Assembly (NCBI GenBank): GCA_964431685.1
Contig: CAYSLA010000003.1
Location: 1 to 56,299 of the forward strand
DNA length: 56,299 bases
Reading direction: 5' to 3'
DNA from: CAYSLA01 sp964431685
Lineage (GTDB): Bacteria > Armatimonadota > UBA5829
The position numbers and the translations under genes were made by a program. Each line of letters opens with the position of its first letter. The first letter of the stretch is position 1. Of this stretch, positions 34,721 to 44,137 are shown in pieces. The notes under the pieces are model-generated. The model ran no database searches. It worked only from the letters and a program-made list of their open reading frames with translations, and was not told the DNA's origin.

Positions 34721-35636
34721 CAGTCACGCGCTCCACCAACTGTTCTACATCAGCCCTCTTGCCTATGTCGGTCCCGTCACTCATCGCGGTGGCGGCTCCC
34801 GTCGCGGAACCGTACTTCAGGGCGTCCTCGATCGACTTGCCTTCTTCCAGAGCCCACAGAATTCCCGCGGTCATCGAGTCGCCCGAGCCAATTGTGCTGA
34901 TGGACTTGACCTCTGGCGCGGAGACGTCATAGATCGCCCCTTCATACGCGGCAACGGAGCCACGTTTGCCCAGCGAAATCACTGCCAGCTCAACCCCCAT
35001 TTCGGCGATTTTCAGTGCTCCGCGGGCCACGTCTGCCTTTGAGGAGAACTCAGTGTCCAGGAGCCGCGATGCCTCCGCGAGATTGGGCTTGACCATAAAC
35101 GGTCTCGCCTTCAGGCCTTGGACCAACGGCTCGCCGTCGGTGTCCAGGACAGCGCGCGCTCCGCCGTGTGCGGCAATCTGAATCAGTGCGTCGTAGATGT
35201 CCGGCCCAATGCCCGGCGGCAGGCTGCCTCCGAAAACCATGTAGCTGCTCGTCCGGGACGCGTCCTTCGCACGCTCAAGAAGGGCAACCAGGTTCGAGTG
35301 CTCCACACTTCCTCCGAGCTCATTGAACGTGGTCGGAGGCACATCGGATGACTCCTCGACGGCTATGCACGTTCGTGTGGATTTTGCGATGTCTATGCGG
35401 GTGAGAGGGATACCTTCTCTATCGAGAACGCCGGCAATGAAGTCACCCGTCTTACCCCCTAGAAACGTGATCACCTGGGTAGAAGCCCCCAGCTCGTGCA
35501 GCATGCGAGAGCAGTTGACCCCTTTGCCGCCAGCATCAATCTCTTCCTTGAGCACACGGTTGGTGTCGTTGGCTACCAGTTTGTTGACATAGATGGTCTT
35601 GTCGAGAGAGGGGTTGAGTGTAATCGTAGAGATCAT
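34686..35636 (-). CDS. pfkB: PfkB-family sugar-phosphate kinase (1-phosphofructokinase-like)
   Basis: A 316-residue ribokinase-fold kinase of the FruK/LacC/PfkB group. LNPSLDKT at the start, AGGKGVNCSRML (sugar-phosphate site) and GSGDSMTAG (catalytic Asp; Ser replaces the usual Ala in GAGD) are seen. It phosphorylates fructose 1-phosphate, fructose 6-phosphate or tagatose 6-phosphate. ATG at 35636 follows GGAAGG. It lies downstream of the aldolase gene, so products may feed that enzyme. Confidence 0.88.
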   Translation of the reverse strand: MISTITLNPSLDKTIYVNKLVANDTNRVLKEEIDAGGKGVNCSRMLHELGASTQVITFLGGKTGDFIAGVLDREGIPLTRIDIAKSTRTCIAVEESSDVPPTTFNELGGSVEHSNLVALLERAKDASRTSSYMVFGGSLPPGIGPDIYDALIQIAAHGGARAVLDTDGEPLVQGLKARPFMVKPNLAEASRLLDTEFSSKADVARGALKIAEMGVELAVISLGKRGSVAAYEGAIYDVSAPEVKSISTIGSGDSMTAGILWALEEGKSIEDALKYGSATGAATAMSDGTDIGKRADVEQLVERVTVRRLTPEPNQG

Positions 35637-35678
35637 TGTCAGTGCCTTCCCGGACGTTTGCTGTGAAGATGGAATGCA

Positions 35679-35740
35679 CTGTGCTTCGGGACAGTTGTCC
35701 CGAAGCACAGCAAAATCGCGCCCGATAAGGGGCGTTCGGT
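35679..35740. repeat. perfect 15-bp palindrome between fba and pfkB
   Basis: CTGTGCTTCGGGACA (35679-35693), two-base loop, then the perfect complement (35696-35710). Next to it is AATCGCGCCCGATAAGGGGCG, related to the palindrome at the end of ligA. The element separates two genes of a probable operon and may attenuate pfkB expression. Confidence 0.75.
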
Positions 35741-35777
35741 TCCACCGAGCATTCTCAGTTGAGTTTGCCGGCGCAGG

Positions 35778-36728
35778 CTATCCGCCGAGGAATGTCCGCA
35801 CTTCTTCGAGCTGACCAGCAGAGCCCAGGAGCTCGTTTCGGCTGGCGATGAACTTCGCATATTCCTCGATGAATACTTTGCCGATCGGCCGGAAATCGAA
35901 TACTTCCGGTTTGTCGCGGAACATCTCGCGGTGAACTCTTGTCCACACCAGCCGTCCGTCGGTGTCGATGTTGATCTTGCACACACCCTTCTTCGCTGCG
36001 GGCAGGTACTGGTTGGGGTCGACCCCGCTCGCGCCTTTGAGTGTACCACCGGCAGCATTGATGCGCTCGACCTCGTCCTGCGGGACCGATGATGAACCGT
36101 GCATGACCAGCGGGAAGCCCGGGACCAGTTTCTGTATGCCTTCGATAATCTCGAAGTGCAGGGATTGACTGCCGGAGAATTTAAAGGCTCCGTGGCTTGT
36201 GCCAATTGCGCAGGCCAGACTATCGCATCCAGTCCGCTCAATGAACTCCGCGGCCTGTTTGGGGTCTGTCAGGTGGGCCTTGTCCTGGTCGACACTGATG
36301 TCTTCTTCAACGCCGCCCAACTGTCCCAACTCGGCTTCCACACTGATTCCCTTCGCGTGGGCACGGTCAACGACCCGTTTTGTGATGGCGATATTGTTCT
36401 CGAACGACTCGTGGCTTGCATCAATCATCACGGAGGAGTAAAACCCGGAGTCGATACAGTCGTAGCAGGTCTCCTCGTCGCCGTGGTCAAGATGCACCGC
36501 GAATATGGACTCGGGGAAGATATCGCCTGCGGCGCGGAGCATAGCTTCCAACAGAAGCTTGTGTGTGTAGCTGCGTGCGCCCTTTGATATCTGGATAATG
36601 AACGGTGCCTTGGAATCCATATTGCCGCGGAAGAGCCCCATGGTCTGCTCCGCGTTGTTGATGTTGTATGCTCCCAAAGCATAGTTGCCGTACGCGTGTT
36701 TGAATAGATCCTTTGTGGTAACGATCAT
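35778..36728 (-). CDS. fba: class II fructose-bisphosphate aldolase
   Basis: A 316-residue zinc aldolase cleaving fructose 1,6-bisphosphate. Metal ligands and substrate loops are visible in HLDHGD, EAELGQLGG, GTSHGAFKF, HGSSS and KINIDTD. AAGGAG precedes the ATG by nine bases. It stands 23 bases after hpf and before pfkB on the same strand. Confidence 0.96.
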   Translation of the reverse strand: MIVTTKDLFKHAYGNYALGAYNINNAEQTMGLFRGNMDSKAPFIIQISKGARSYTHKLLLEAMLRAAGDIFPESIFAVHLDHGDEETCYDCIDSGFYSSVMIDASHESFENNIAITKRVVDRAHAKGISVEAELGQLGGVEEDISVDQDKAHLTDPKQAAEFIERTGCDSLACAIGTSHGAFKFSGSQSLHFEIIEGIQKLVPGFPLVMHGSSSVPQDEVERINAAGGTLKGASGVDPNQYLPAAKKGVCKINIDTDGRLVWTRVHREMFRDKPEVFDFRPIGKVFIEEYAKFIASRNELLGSAGQLEEVRTFLGG

Positions 36729-36751
36729 CGAATGCGCTCCTTGAGGTTAGA

Positions 36752-37324
36752 TCAGGCCTGTTCTATGAGGCCGTAGTGTCCATCGTCTCGTTTGTAGACC
36801 ACGCACACGTTGTTAGATTCGGCGTCTGTGAATAGATAGAAGTCGTGGTGGAGAAGCTCCATCTGCTGGGCCGCCTCCTCCGGCGCCATCGGCTTCATCG
36901 TGAAGCGCTTGACGCGGACAATGGTCGGGCGATCTTCTGCCTCTTCCTCAGCGGTTGGTTCCTGCTCAGAGCCATAAGCCTCACTCATCATCTGGCTCTT
37001 CATATCTTCTTTTTCCTTGGGACCCTCTTCTACGGACTTGCCGAATCTTCTGTGCTTGAACTTCTTGACGCGGGTCTCGAGTTTTTCAACCACCTGATCG
37101 ATTGAACCGTACATGTCCGTGCCCTGTCGTTCCTCGCCCCGCAGAAGTATGCCGTCGCCCTCCAACTGGATCTCGACTATATGCATGCCGCGTTGCACCG
37201 ACATCGTGACCACTGCTTCCTTGATCTCGTGGAAGTACTTTTCCAGTTTGTGGACTTTCTTGCTAACATATTCCTGAAGGGCCTCAGTGGGTTCCACATT
37301 TCTGCCCTTAACACTTATCAACAT
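36752..37324 (-). CDS. hpf: long-form ribosome hibernation promoting factor
   Basis: A 190-residue HPF of the long type. The N-terminal S30AE domain (ISVKGRNVEPTEALQEYVSKKVHKLEKYF) binds the small subunit; an acidic linker leads to the C-terminal dimerisation domain (VRVKRFTMKPMAPEEAAQQMELLHHDFYLF), which pairs ribosomes into inactive 100S dimers. GGAG precedes the ATG. Probably co-transcribed with fba. Confidence 0.95.
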   Translation of the reverse strand: MLISVKGRNVEPTEALQEYVSKKVHKLEKYFHEIKEAVVTMSVQRGMHIVEIQLEGDGILLRGEERQGTDMYGSIDQVVEKLETRVKKFKHRRFGKSVEEGPKEKEDMKSQMMSEAYGSEQEPTAEEEAEDRPTIVRVKRFTMKPMAPEEAAQQMELLHHDFYLFTDAESNNVCVVYKRDDGHYGLIEQA

Positions 37325-37737
37325 GACTGGGGAAACTCCTTTCAGATGGCTCCGAATTTGCCCATGAAGTTTAGCATGCCATCGCTGCCAGTGTCAAACC
37401 GAACTCGGGTTTTGGCGCCGCGGTTCCTCCATCGGGCGAGTAGTCAGATTCCTACTATTAGAGTTTACCCAGATTGGCTTGACACCATTCCGTGAAAGCA
37501 GTACATTTGGTACAGGAGAACACCGAATTCGGGGAATCGGCGAAAGCCTTCTCCCCGCTGCGAGATCCTCCAAGTGCTTTTTGCCCAGGTACGAAAGTCG
37601 GCTGCAGGGACGCAGTTGGCCCCACAGGAAGTGAACCCCGTAAGGCTCAGTATCGGAAAATCGCGTCCGGAGCCAAATTCTGGTATTTCTCACAGTAGCA
37701 GAAGGGAATTCGTGTGAGGTATACTGGAGTTGGTGGC
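37325..37737. other. intergenic region between hpf and the CBS-GGDEF gene
   Basis: About 410 bp between divergent genes. I see no gene, repeat or clear promoter, apart from a TATACT hexamer near 37720 that may serve the downstream gene. Confidence 0.4.
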
Positions 37738-39150
37738 ATGATGAAAACCGTAAGAGACGTGATGACAGCAGGTGTGGTTTCGGCAAGCCCTTCGGCTCGC
37801 GTCCGCACGGCTGTCATTTTGATAAAAGGTCACAACGTAGGCGTGCTGCCAATAGTGGAAAGCAACGACCTTGTGATAGGTGTGGTTACACGGCATCACC
37901 TGCTCGGGGAGCCTGACGACATCGCCGTGTCAGAGCTGATGTCGACCGACTTTACGTCCGTGGACCCCAACGCAACCGTAGCCGAAGCTGCGGAGATTAT
38001 GCGCAAGGCGGGTACCAGTTTCCTGCTGGTTATGGAGAACTCCAAACTGGTTGGGATTGTCTGCTACGGAGACCTCGTTCCTGAACTGGGCAAGACATAC
38101 GATCCTCTCACTGGTCTGCCCTGGTCCGACACCTTCCGCGAGTGGGCAGTTGCCGCACTGAAGCGGGGAGTGGAAATCACCATCATCTTCTTCGATCTGG
38201 ACAGGTTTGGCACGCTCAACAAGCTGTACGGTCATGTCGTGGGCGACAAAGCGCTGATTGATGTGGCCGGGGCGATACGGCAGAGTGTTGACTACGAGCA
38301 GGACTGCGCGTGCAGGTACGGAGGAGACGAGTTTGCCATAGTCACAACACGCAGCTTCGAGGACGCGGAGCGGATGGCTCTTAGCATTCAGCAGGGTATC
38401 GCCGAAATCAGCATCGCCGAGGTCCCGGACGGAGTGCGTGGTACCTTCGGGATTTCCGGCGGTAGACGCACCGAAGAACGCCAGGACATCCATTATGCGG
38501 CAACCATCGACAACCTCATAACCAAGGCCAGTAAGGACTGCATATCCAGAAAGCCCGCTGATTCAGTCGATAGCGTCAGTAGTGTCGGACAACAGCAGGC
38601 TCCGCAAGAAGCTGTCGAGATTGAGGAAATAGTGGCGGACGACTCCGCGCAAGCGCCGCCCCAGCCCCCTCCTGCTGCGCAGCCGTCAGATGCACGCGCC
38701 CGCCGCCCTGTTTCAGGACGCTTGAGTATCGACAGTGTGACAGTAACCACGGCCGGCGCAAGCGTAAAGGCCAGCGTGCGCGTATCTGCCGGCGAGGCTG
38801 CATTTGACGGTGAGGCCTCGGCGTTCAATTCGCACGCCGACGGCATCGCGAGGGTAGCGGCGGAGGCGTGCGCGAATGCCCTGAGCTCGTATGTGCCGGC
38901 CGGGCACGCAATCCAGCTTGAGGACTTTGCGGTCACGGCGATCAGGGGTGGTGAGGAGATGACTACGTGCGTGCTCGCGTATGTGGCTCCAAGCTCAGTC
39001 GAACGTAACGCCGGTTCAGCGATTGTGCGTATGGGCGACAAGAACCGGGCCGCCGCCGCGTGCGTGCTCGCGGCAATCAATCGCAGACTCACAATGTTTG
39101 GCGTCTTACCAGGCGCCGAATCCGATTCCGAAGACCAGGCGGCGCCTTAA
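37738..39150 (+). CDS. CBS-pair GGDEF diguanylate cyclase with unusual C-terminal domain
   Basis: A 470-residue cytoplasmic protein. Two CBS motifs (residues 1-120; VRDVMTAGVVSASPSA, VSELMSTDFTSVDPNA) probably bind an adenine nucleotide. A GGDEF domain follows (DPLTGLPWSD, FFDLDRFGTLN, RYGGDEFAIVT); the inhibitory RxxD is YEQD, so feedback inhibition may be lost. After a Pro-rich linker comes a C-terminal domain of about 125 residues made of two similar halves (VSAGEAAFDGEASAFNSHAD / VRMGDKNRAAAACVLAAINR), which recalls the LeuA regulatory fold. The ATG at 37738 follows GGAG. Confidence 0.85.
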   Translation: MMKTVRDVMTAGVVSASPSARVRTAVILIKGHNVGVLPIVESNDLVIGVVTRHHLLGEPDDIAVSELMSTDFTSVDPNATVAEAAEIMRKAGTSFLLVMENSKLVGIVCYGDLVPELGKTYDPLTGLPWSDTFREWAVAALKRGVEITIIFFDLDRFGTLNKLYGHVVGDKALIDVAGAIRQSVDYEQDCACRYGGDEFAIVTTRSFEDAERMALSIQQGIAEISIAEVPDGVRGTFGISGGRRTEERQDIHYAATIDNLITKASKDCISRKPADSVDSVSSVGQQQAPQEAVEIEEIVADDSAQAPPQPPPAAQPSDARARRPVSGRLSIDSVTVTTAGASVKASVRVSAGEAAFDGEASAFNSHADGIARVAAEACANALSSYVPAGHAIQLEDFAVTAIRGGEEMTTCVLAYVAPSSVERNAGSAIVRMGDKNRAAAACVLAAINRRLTMFGVLPGAESDSEDQAAP

Positions 39151-39286
39151 CCCGCTTCGTTTGCCCGCAAGCACGATTTCCTCACGGCCTGTCACCTCGA
39201 ATGTCGTTAGTTGCGGTTACTCCTGCCGGGCGACACGCTCGCGTTGCTCTGAACGGTGCGGGTTAATCCCGCAAAACCACGCTCTG

Positions 39287-39316
39287 TTGCCAAAAACGGG
39301 CATTCTGTGGTATTAT
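39287..39316 (+). promoter_or_regulatory. promoter of the 121-residue gene, with AAAAACGGGC box
   Basis: TTGCCA (39287-39292), 18 bases, TATTAT (39311-39316). The 15-base stretch TTGCCAAAAACGGGC is identical to that of the pfp promoter, and the box-to-minus-10 distance is again 9. Transcription would leave a leader of about 80 bases containing a GCGGATT/AATCCGC pairing. Confidence 0.65.
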
Positions 39317-39403
39317 ATTGCCTAGTCTGGCGTCGGGGCGCGGATTCCGCGTGCAAGTTCTGGCAGCCTGGTAGACGCAAATCCGCAGCTCGGAGGGATT
39401 CAA

Positions 39404-39769
39404 TTGGCAGAGAAAAAAGGCAAACTAAGTAAGACCGGTAGAGCATCAACTCACTTTGGCACCAAAGATCAGACTGGGCCAGTAATAGAGAACGACAGTT
39501 CCCGCGGGAAGGTCTTCGTAGAGGTGAAGAACCTGTTGGTGGAGTCTAAGATCGGATTCCAGAATATCAGTTCCAGTCACCCGGTTATTATCAACAAAGG
39601 CAGTTTTGACGAAGCCGTGGCGGCTATCAAGGGCGCTCTGGTTGAGACGGGCAAGTATGGAGTAGAGAAGGAAGAGCCAGGTCACGTGGTCTTCCTGGAG
39701 AATGCTCCGAAGGATCCCGGGCGAATGGTTGTTAAGGAAAGCCCGTTTTCCTGGTACGCAGCCGGCTAG
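39404..39769 (+). CDS. hypothetical protein, 121 residues
   Basis: I do not recognise it. The N-terminus is basic and disordered-looking; the rest may fold as alternating strands and one helix (KVFVEVKNLLVESKIGF, FDEAVAAIKGALVET, GHVVFLE). No signal peptide. A GGAGGG site precedes the TTG start, and the promoter is strong, so it is probably well expressed. Monocistronic. Confidence 0.6.
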   Translation: MAEKKGKLSKTGRASTHFGTKDQTGPVIENDSSRGKVFVEVKNLLVESKIGFQNISSSHPVIINKGSFDEAVAAIKGALVETGKYGVEKEEPGHVVFLENAPKDPGRMVVKESPFSWYAAG

Positions 39770-39856
39770 TCCAATATCCCGAAAGAACAAATGACACAAG
39801 AGTGCCGGTGAGTCCGGGTTCTGGAATTGCCGGTTTGTGTCGCGAACATACGTATG

Positions 39857-39885
39857 ATCGGACCGATTGAACAAATCGGTCCGAT
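39857..39885. terminator. hairpin between convergent genes
   Basis: A perfect 12-bp stem (ATCGGACCGATT with its complement) and a 5-base loop between the 121-residue gene and the polysaccharide co-polymerase gene. No T-run; a bidirectional terminator is plausible. Confidence 0.5.
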
Positions 39886-39978
39886 TCGGCACATGGCACC
39901 TTGAGAGTTCTGGCGAGGATCATCAACGATATGGCCGGTGCGCACGTGCCGAACCTCTTCTACAGGCGCCAAAGGCCG

Positions 39979-41358
39979 CTACAGACCCAGCGACCTCATC
40001 AGATTACCCAGCATGATCGATGCAATAGTGATCACCAGTGCCACCGCTCCGGGGGCAGCGCCGATCAGCGTCCACCAGTAGATGTCCAGGCCGTTGGCCT
40101 TCAGGGGAACGACCGGAGGGTCCACCACCACAAATTGCGGCCCACGGCTCTGCGCTATCAGTTCCGCTTTCACGTATTCGCCGCGAACCAGAGTCAACCG
40201 GCTGCGCTGATCCCGCAGATCTAGCTCCAACTGCGCGTATTTCGCTTGCGCTCCCGGCAGCGACTGAAGCTTCTCCTGTACGGATGTTTCCGCGTTGGCC
40301 AGACCCTGGACCTTTGCCTTGGCGGTAACGGCAGCCAGGATGGAGTCCTTTACATAGGGAGAAGCTCCGGACTTCAAGCCGCTCAACTGCCTGGATATCT
40401 CAGCATTCAGCTCATCTCTTGCCACACTCAGGTTTGCCCTTGCCGCCACCACCTCGGGTCTTTTTTCGGTATACGTCTGCCTCAGAGTTGCCAGCGATGT
40501 TTCAAGCTCCACCACTCTGTTGTATATTATCGAGATCATGGATTTCTCGCTGCCGATTGGATCCTGTGCGTATGAGATCATCTTCTCAGCCTGGCTGGAC
40601 AGCGATTTCGCGTGAGATTCCGCCGCTGCCGCCTCAATCCGTGCAGTGTAGAGATTCTTCAGTGTATCTGAGTATATCTCTCCTATAGTCCGGAGTTGCA
40701 CATCCGGCGGCGCTCCTCCAAGCGACTTCTGAAAGTCAACCAGTTCCTTCTGAGCTCTTGCCGCGTCACTTTCCGCCTTATTAAGGCTCTTCTTCAGAAG
40801 ACTCAGGTTCCTGCCGGCGGGATCGAGACTCAGGGCCTCGACGGACTCCGTAAGAATGTCAATAGCCGAAGTCAGTATCTCCTCTGCCCGGCCTGGGTCA
40901 TAGTCCGTAATGCTGATCTTCAGGTCACCACTCAACCCCTCGCTGCACACGAAGCTGCGTTGAAACTGTCGAATCGCTTTCTCTTCATTCAGGCGCCAAT
41001 GCTTGGCCAGATTGAACCTCTTTATCAGCGTCGTAGCCGTCTTCCTGCTCTTGAGAATCATCCCCGCAGTGCTCGGAGAAGAACCGGGCTGCGGCATCTG
41101 CAGAACGCCCTGCATCAGCGGAAGTGACGGCTGATCGACTGACCCTCCTCCAGTGCCGGGCGCACCCCCGGATGGCCCCGAACTCTGAGCGGGAAACCCG
41201 CCGGAGCCCGAAGGGCGTGAGCTTCCGGGAAAGAGTATGGACGCGTAGGAAGTGTACTCCCGCCGGATCAGCAGCCATCGCACTGTGCCCAGAACGGCTC
41301 CTGCAAGGGCCACGATTGCCAGAATCTTGATGAATCTTTTCTGCTTGTGATTAAACAT
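39979..41358 (-). CDS. Wzz/PCP-type polysaccharide chain-length protein
   Basis: A 459-residue inner-membrane protein with helices near both ends (ILAIVALAGAVLGTVRWLL; WWTLIGAAPGAVALVITIASIML) and a long coiled-coil periplasmic part, including a Gly/Ser/Pro-rich insert early on. No C-terminal tyrosine-kinase domain. It would control the length of an exported polysaccharide together with the Wza-like protein encoded 26 bases upstream in the same operon. Confidence 0.88.
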   Translation of the reverse strand: MFNHKQKRFIKILAIVALAGAVLGTVRWLLIRREYTSYASILFPGSSRPSGSGGFPAQSSGPSGGAPGTGGGSVDQPSLPLMQGVLQMPQPGSSPSTAGMILKSRKTATTLIKRFNLAKHWRLNEEKAIRQFQRSFVCSEGLSGDLKISITDYDPGRAEEILTSAIDILTESVEALSLDPAGRNLSLLKKSLNKAESDAARAQKELVDFQKSLGGAPPDVQLRTIGEIYSDTLKNLYTARIEAAAAESHAKSLSSQAEKMISYAQDPIGSEKSMISIIYNRVVELETSLATLRQTYTEKRPEVVAARANLSVARDELNAEISRQLSGLKSGASPYVKDSILAAVTAKAKVQGLANAETSVQEKLQSLPGAQAKYAQLELDLRDQRSRLTLVRGEYVKAELIAQSRGPQFVVVDPPVVPLKANGLDIYWWTLIGAAPGAVALVITIASIMLGNLMRSLGL

Positions 41359-41384
41359 AGCTACTTACACTCCATCCGGACCGG

Positions 41385-44003
41385 CTAATCGAACGAACGT
41401 ATTACCAGGGCCACGCCCAGGAGATCGGCAAGTATGTCTGCGGTTGTCCGCTGGATCCTGGGCTGGACAACCTGGTATTTCGATGCGACCACGATCACAT
41501 CACCCGGATCGATGACTTTGGTTCTGCCCAGGGGCTGCACGGCTCCGGATACTTTGATTACCACCGCTCGCTTCATGTCCGCGTCGGGAGCTCCTCCGCC
41601 TGCCCTGTCGATGTACTTTCCCGCGGTCAATCCGGTTCCATAGAAGACCGGACCTGGCGATTGCACCGCGCCGAGCACCTGGACAACATCACTGAGTTTT
41701 GGCACCTCAACCACGTCCCCATCCGCCAGCTTCATCTTGCCGATTCGATCCAGATAGGAACCTCTATCCTCCAGCGTCAGGGCAATGCGCTTGCCTGTAG
41801 GCATGCCCGTCAGACGCCTCGGAGAAACGAGCAGAACGTTTCCCGCGAGTCTTCGGCTTGAGACGCTGCTGCCCCCCGATTGCGCTGAAGCCGTGTCCAA
41901 CGGATCCACCTGCGGTTCCTGAGCGGAGGCGAAGGGCGGGTCCGGCTGCAGACTGGCAGTGCCTGTCTCGGAAGGCAAGAGCTGATCCATCGTCTGCATT
42001 ACCATCTTGATCTGCTCACCAGTGGCGGCCGACAGCATCTGGTCAGTGCGCCGCACGAAAGAGATACCGAATGGATCGCTGTTTTCCGCCAGACCGCCTG
42101 CTCGTTCTATGAGCGAGTCCAGGGTCTCTTCCTCGGACAAGAGAGCATATACCCCGGGCCGCTTGAACTGACCCTTCAACTCCACACGCCTCGGCTCTAT
42201 CAGCTTATCTTGCCTTCGGGGCAGGGAGATGAGCATTCCAGCCTTCACTGGCTCGTCGGTCATAGGACCGGTCATTACATCAGACAGGGGTATTATCCGC
42301 ACCGACGATGCCCAGAGCTGGTCCCCAGCCGCCACCGGTCTGGCGACTTCAACCGTTCCTGATGCCATGTCTGTTGGCCCGCCAGCCTGAATCAGCAGAT
42401 CATAAAGCGTCATGCCTTCGTAGAATGTGAACTCACCGGGCTTCTGGACCTCTCCCAGAACAGTCAGAACGCTGCGCTTGAACTCCACGTCCTTCTGTCT
42501 GTAGACGACGAGTCTGTCCTGGTCGGTCAACCTCGGATTGCCCGCGTCATCGTCGCGCGGTAACTGGGCTGGGCAGATACGGATCAGCCTAAAGCTGTTG
42601 GGGCCAGTTCTTCTGTACAGGTGTGCCACATCGCGAGAAGCATCCTGCAGGAGACCTCCCGAGGCAAATATCAAGTCTCCGGCTCTCATCCCGTCTGCCA
42701 GCCTGTATGTCGCGGGATTCCTCACCGGGCCTTCTATTGAGACGAGCGAGACAACTGTCTTTTCGTCGTTTGCATAGACCACCACTTCGTCCTGGTCCTG
42801 CATTTCAACATCTTTGCCTGCCATGAGGTCTCTGAGCATGATTGGAATCACCACAGGCGTGCCGTCGTCCAGCACTCTTGTCAGGTCCGCTCTCTCACGA
42901 TAGGCGCCGGTCTTCAGTTTGGCCTCGTCGAGAAGAGCCTTTACAGTGGGAGTCCTCAGTATCGAGTAGTCCCCCGGATAATGGACATAGCCTTTCACAC
43001 TTACCCTGTCTGCGACGCGGCCGGTAACGTTTTCTACGGTGATAACGTCACCATCTCGCAGCGCGATGTCTTCGGTCTTCTCTGAAAAGCCTGCAATGGT
43101 GGCCCGGGCGTCGACGGTGCGCTCGACGCGCCGGCCGTCTTCCACGCGCTGCAGCCTGACTATCCGGCTGTACGCAGACGGTCTCAACCCGCCTGCCATC
43201 TCCAGAACTCCGGAGATCGTAGTTCCATCGACAAGCTCATAGATCGCCGGTCGCACAACCTGGCCGGCCACGGTCACCCTGGGGCCGGCAATCGGGAAGA
43301 ATATGGCATCCTGATCCTTAAGCACGATGTCCCTGTCAGTTCGCCCACTGATCAGAAAGCCATACGCGTCAGTCTGGGCTACTGGGCTGCCTTTGCGGAT
43401 GACCGTGACTTTGCGCAGTGTGCCCTCATCAGACGCCCCACCGGCCGCATATATGACATTGAACAGGCTGCATTCGGCCTTGAGCGTGTAGCGGCCGGGT
43501 CTGCGGGCGGCCCCAGTCACAAAGACCACGATCGTGCGAGTCTCGATGAGATCCACAGTGTAGCTCGGGCTCTTGAGCTGCTCAGTTATTCTTGCTCCCA
43601 CGCGTTCGCGGAACTGCGAGACCGTATAACCGGCAGCACGGAAATCGCCGATGCCGGGCAATGCAACCGTGCCCTTGTCATTCACCCGCAGTTCGTATGA
43701 GACTTCGGGAAGCGTGGGGGTCCAATATCTGATAGACACGCGGTCGTTGCCGTCCAGCACGTAGCTGTCCGGGACAGGCGCGTCCGGCGCGATGTTGAAC
43801 GACTCCGGCGCAGATGTGAAGAAGTCATGGCCAAAAGGCCGGATCTGTTCTACGGCGCTGCTGATTGGTTGTGCTGCCTCGGTCGTTGCCACAGCGGGAG
43901 ATGGCAGGACATAGTTGGCACTTTGCTGCGCCCAGACACAGGCCATGGATACCCACGTCACTGACAGCGAGAACGCCAGAATAAAGCGAGTCTTGTTTCT
44001 CAT
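41385..44003 (-). CDS. Wza-like polysaccharide export protein with many SLBB domains
   Basis: An 872-residue exported protein. After a signal peptide (RNKTRFILAFSLSVTWVSMACVWA) comes a polysaccharide export domain (DRVSIRYWTPTLPEVSYELRV ... VALPGIGDF), then about seven SLBB-type beta-grasp repeats (VFVTGAARRPGRYTL, VTVAGQVVRPAIYEL, VSVKGYVHYPGDYSI, LTVLGEVQKPGEFTF and others). This is longer than E. coli Wza (about 380 residues) and suits a tall periplasmic channel. AAAGG precedes the ATG. Transcribed with the Wzz-like gene. Confidence 0.9.
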   Translation of the reverse strand: MRNKTRFILAFSLSVTWVSMACVWAQQSANYVLPSPAVATTEAAQPISSAVEQIRPFGHDFFTSAPESFNIAPDAPVPDSYVLDGNDRVSIRYWTPTLPEVSYELRVNDKGTVALPGIGDFRAAGYTVSQFRERVGARITEQLKSPSYTVDLIETRTIVVFVTGAARRPGRYTLKAECSLFNVIYAAGGASDEGTLRKVTVIRKGSPVAQTDAYGFLISGRTDRDIVLKDQDAIFFPIAGPRVTVAGQVVRPAIYELVDGTTISGVLEMAGGLRPSAYSRIVRLQRVEDGRRVERTVDARATIAGFSEKTEDIALRDGDVITVENVTGRVADRVSVKGYVHYPGDYSILRTPTVKALLDEAKLKTGAYRERADLTRVLDDGTPVVIPIMLRDLMAGKDVEMQDQDEVVVYANDEKTVVSLVSIEGPVRNPATYRLADGMRAGDLIFASGGLLQDASRDVAHLYRRTGPNSFRLIRICPAQLPRDDDAGNPRLTDQDRLVVYRQKDVEFKRSVLTVLGEVQKPGEFTFYEGMTLYDLLIQAGGPTDMASGTVEVARPVAAGDQLWASSVRIIPLSDVMTGPMTDEPVKAGMLISLPRRQDKLIEPRRVELKGQFKRPGVYALLSEEETLDSLIERAGGLAENSDPFGISFVRRTDQMLSAATGEQIKMVMQTMDQLLPSETGTASLQPDPPFASAQEPQVDPLDTASAQSGGSSVSSRRLAGNVLLVSPRRLTGMPTGKRIALTLEDRGSYLDRIGKMKLADGDVVEVPKLSDVVQVLGAVQSPGPVFYGTGLTAGKYIDRAGGGAPDADMKRAVVIKVSGAVQPLGRTKVIDPGDVIVVASKYQVVQPRIQRTTADILADLLGVALVIRSFD

Positions 44004-44137
44004 AACGGATAACCTTTTCTTCGAGCCCCGATAAAGGGATACACGGTTGTTGGAGCATTGCCCCGGTTAGCTACAACGTCTCTTCGCAGACTTCCTTCCA
44101 TTCTTGCGCAAAGTTAGTTAGTTTTTCGATGATTTGC

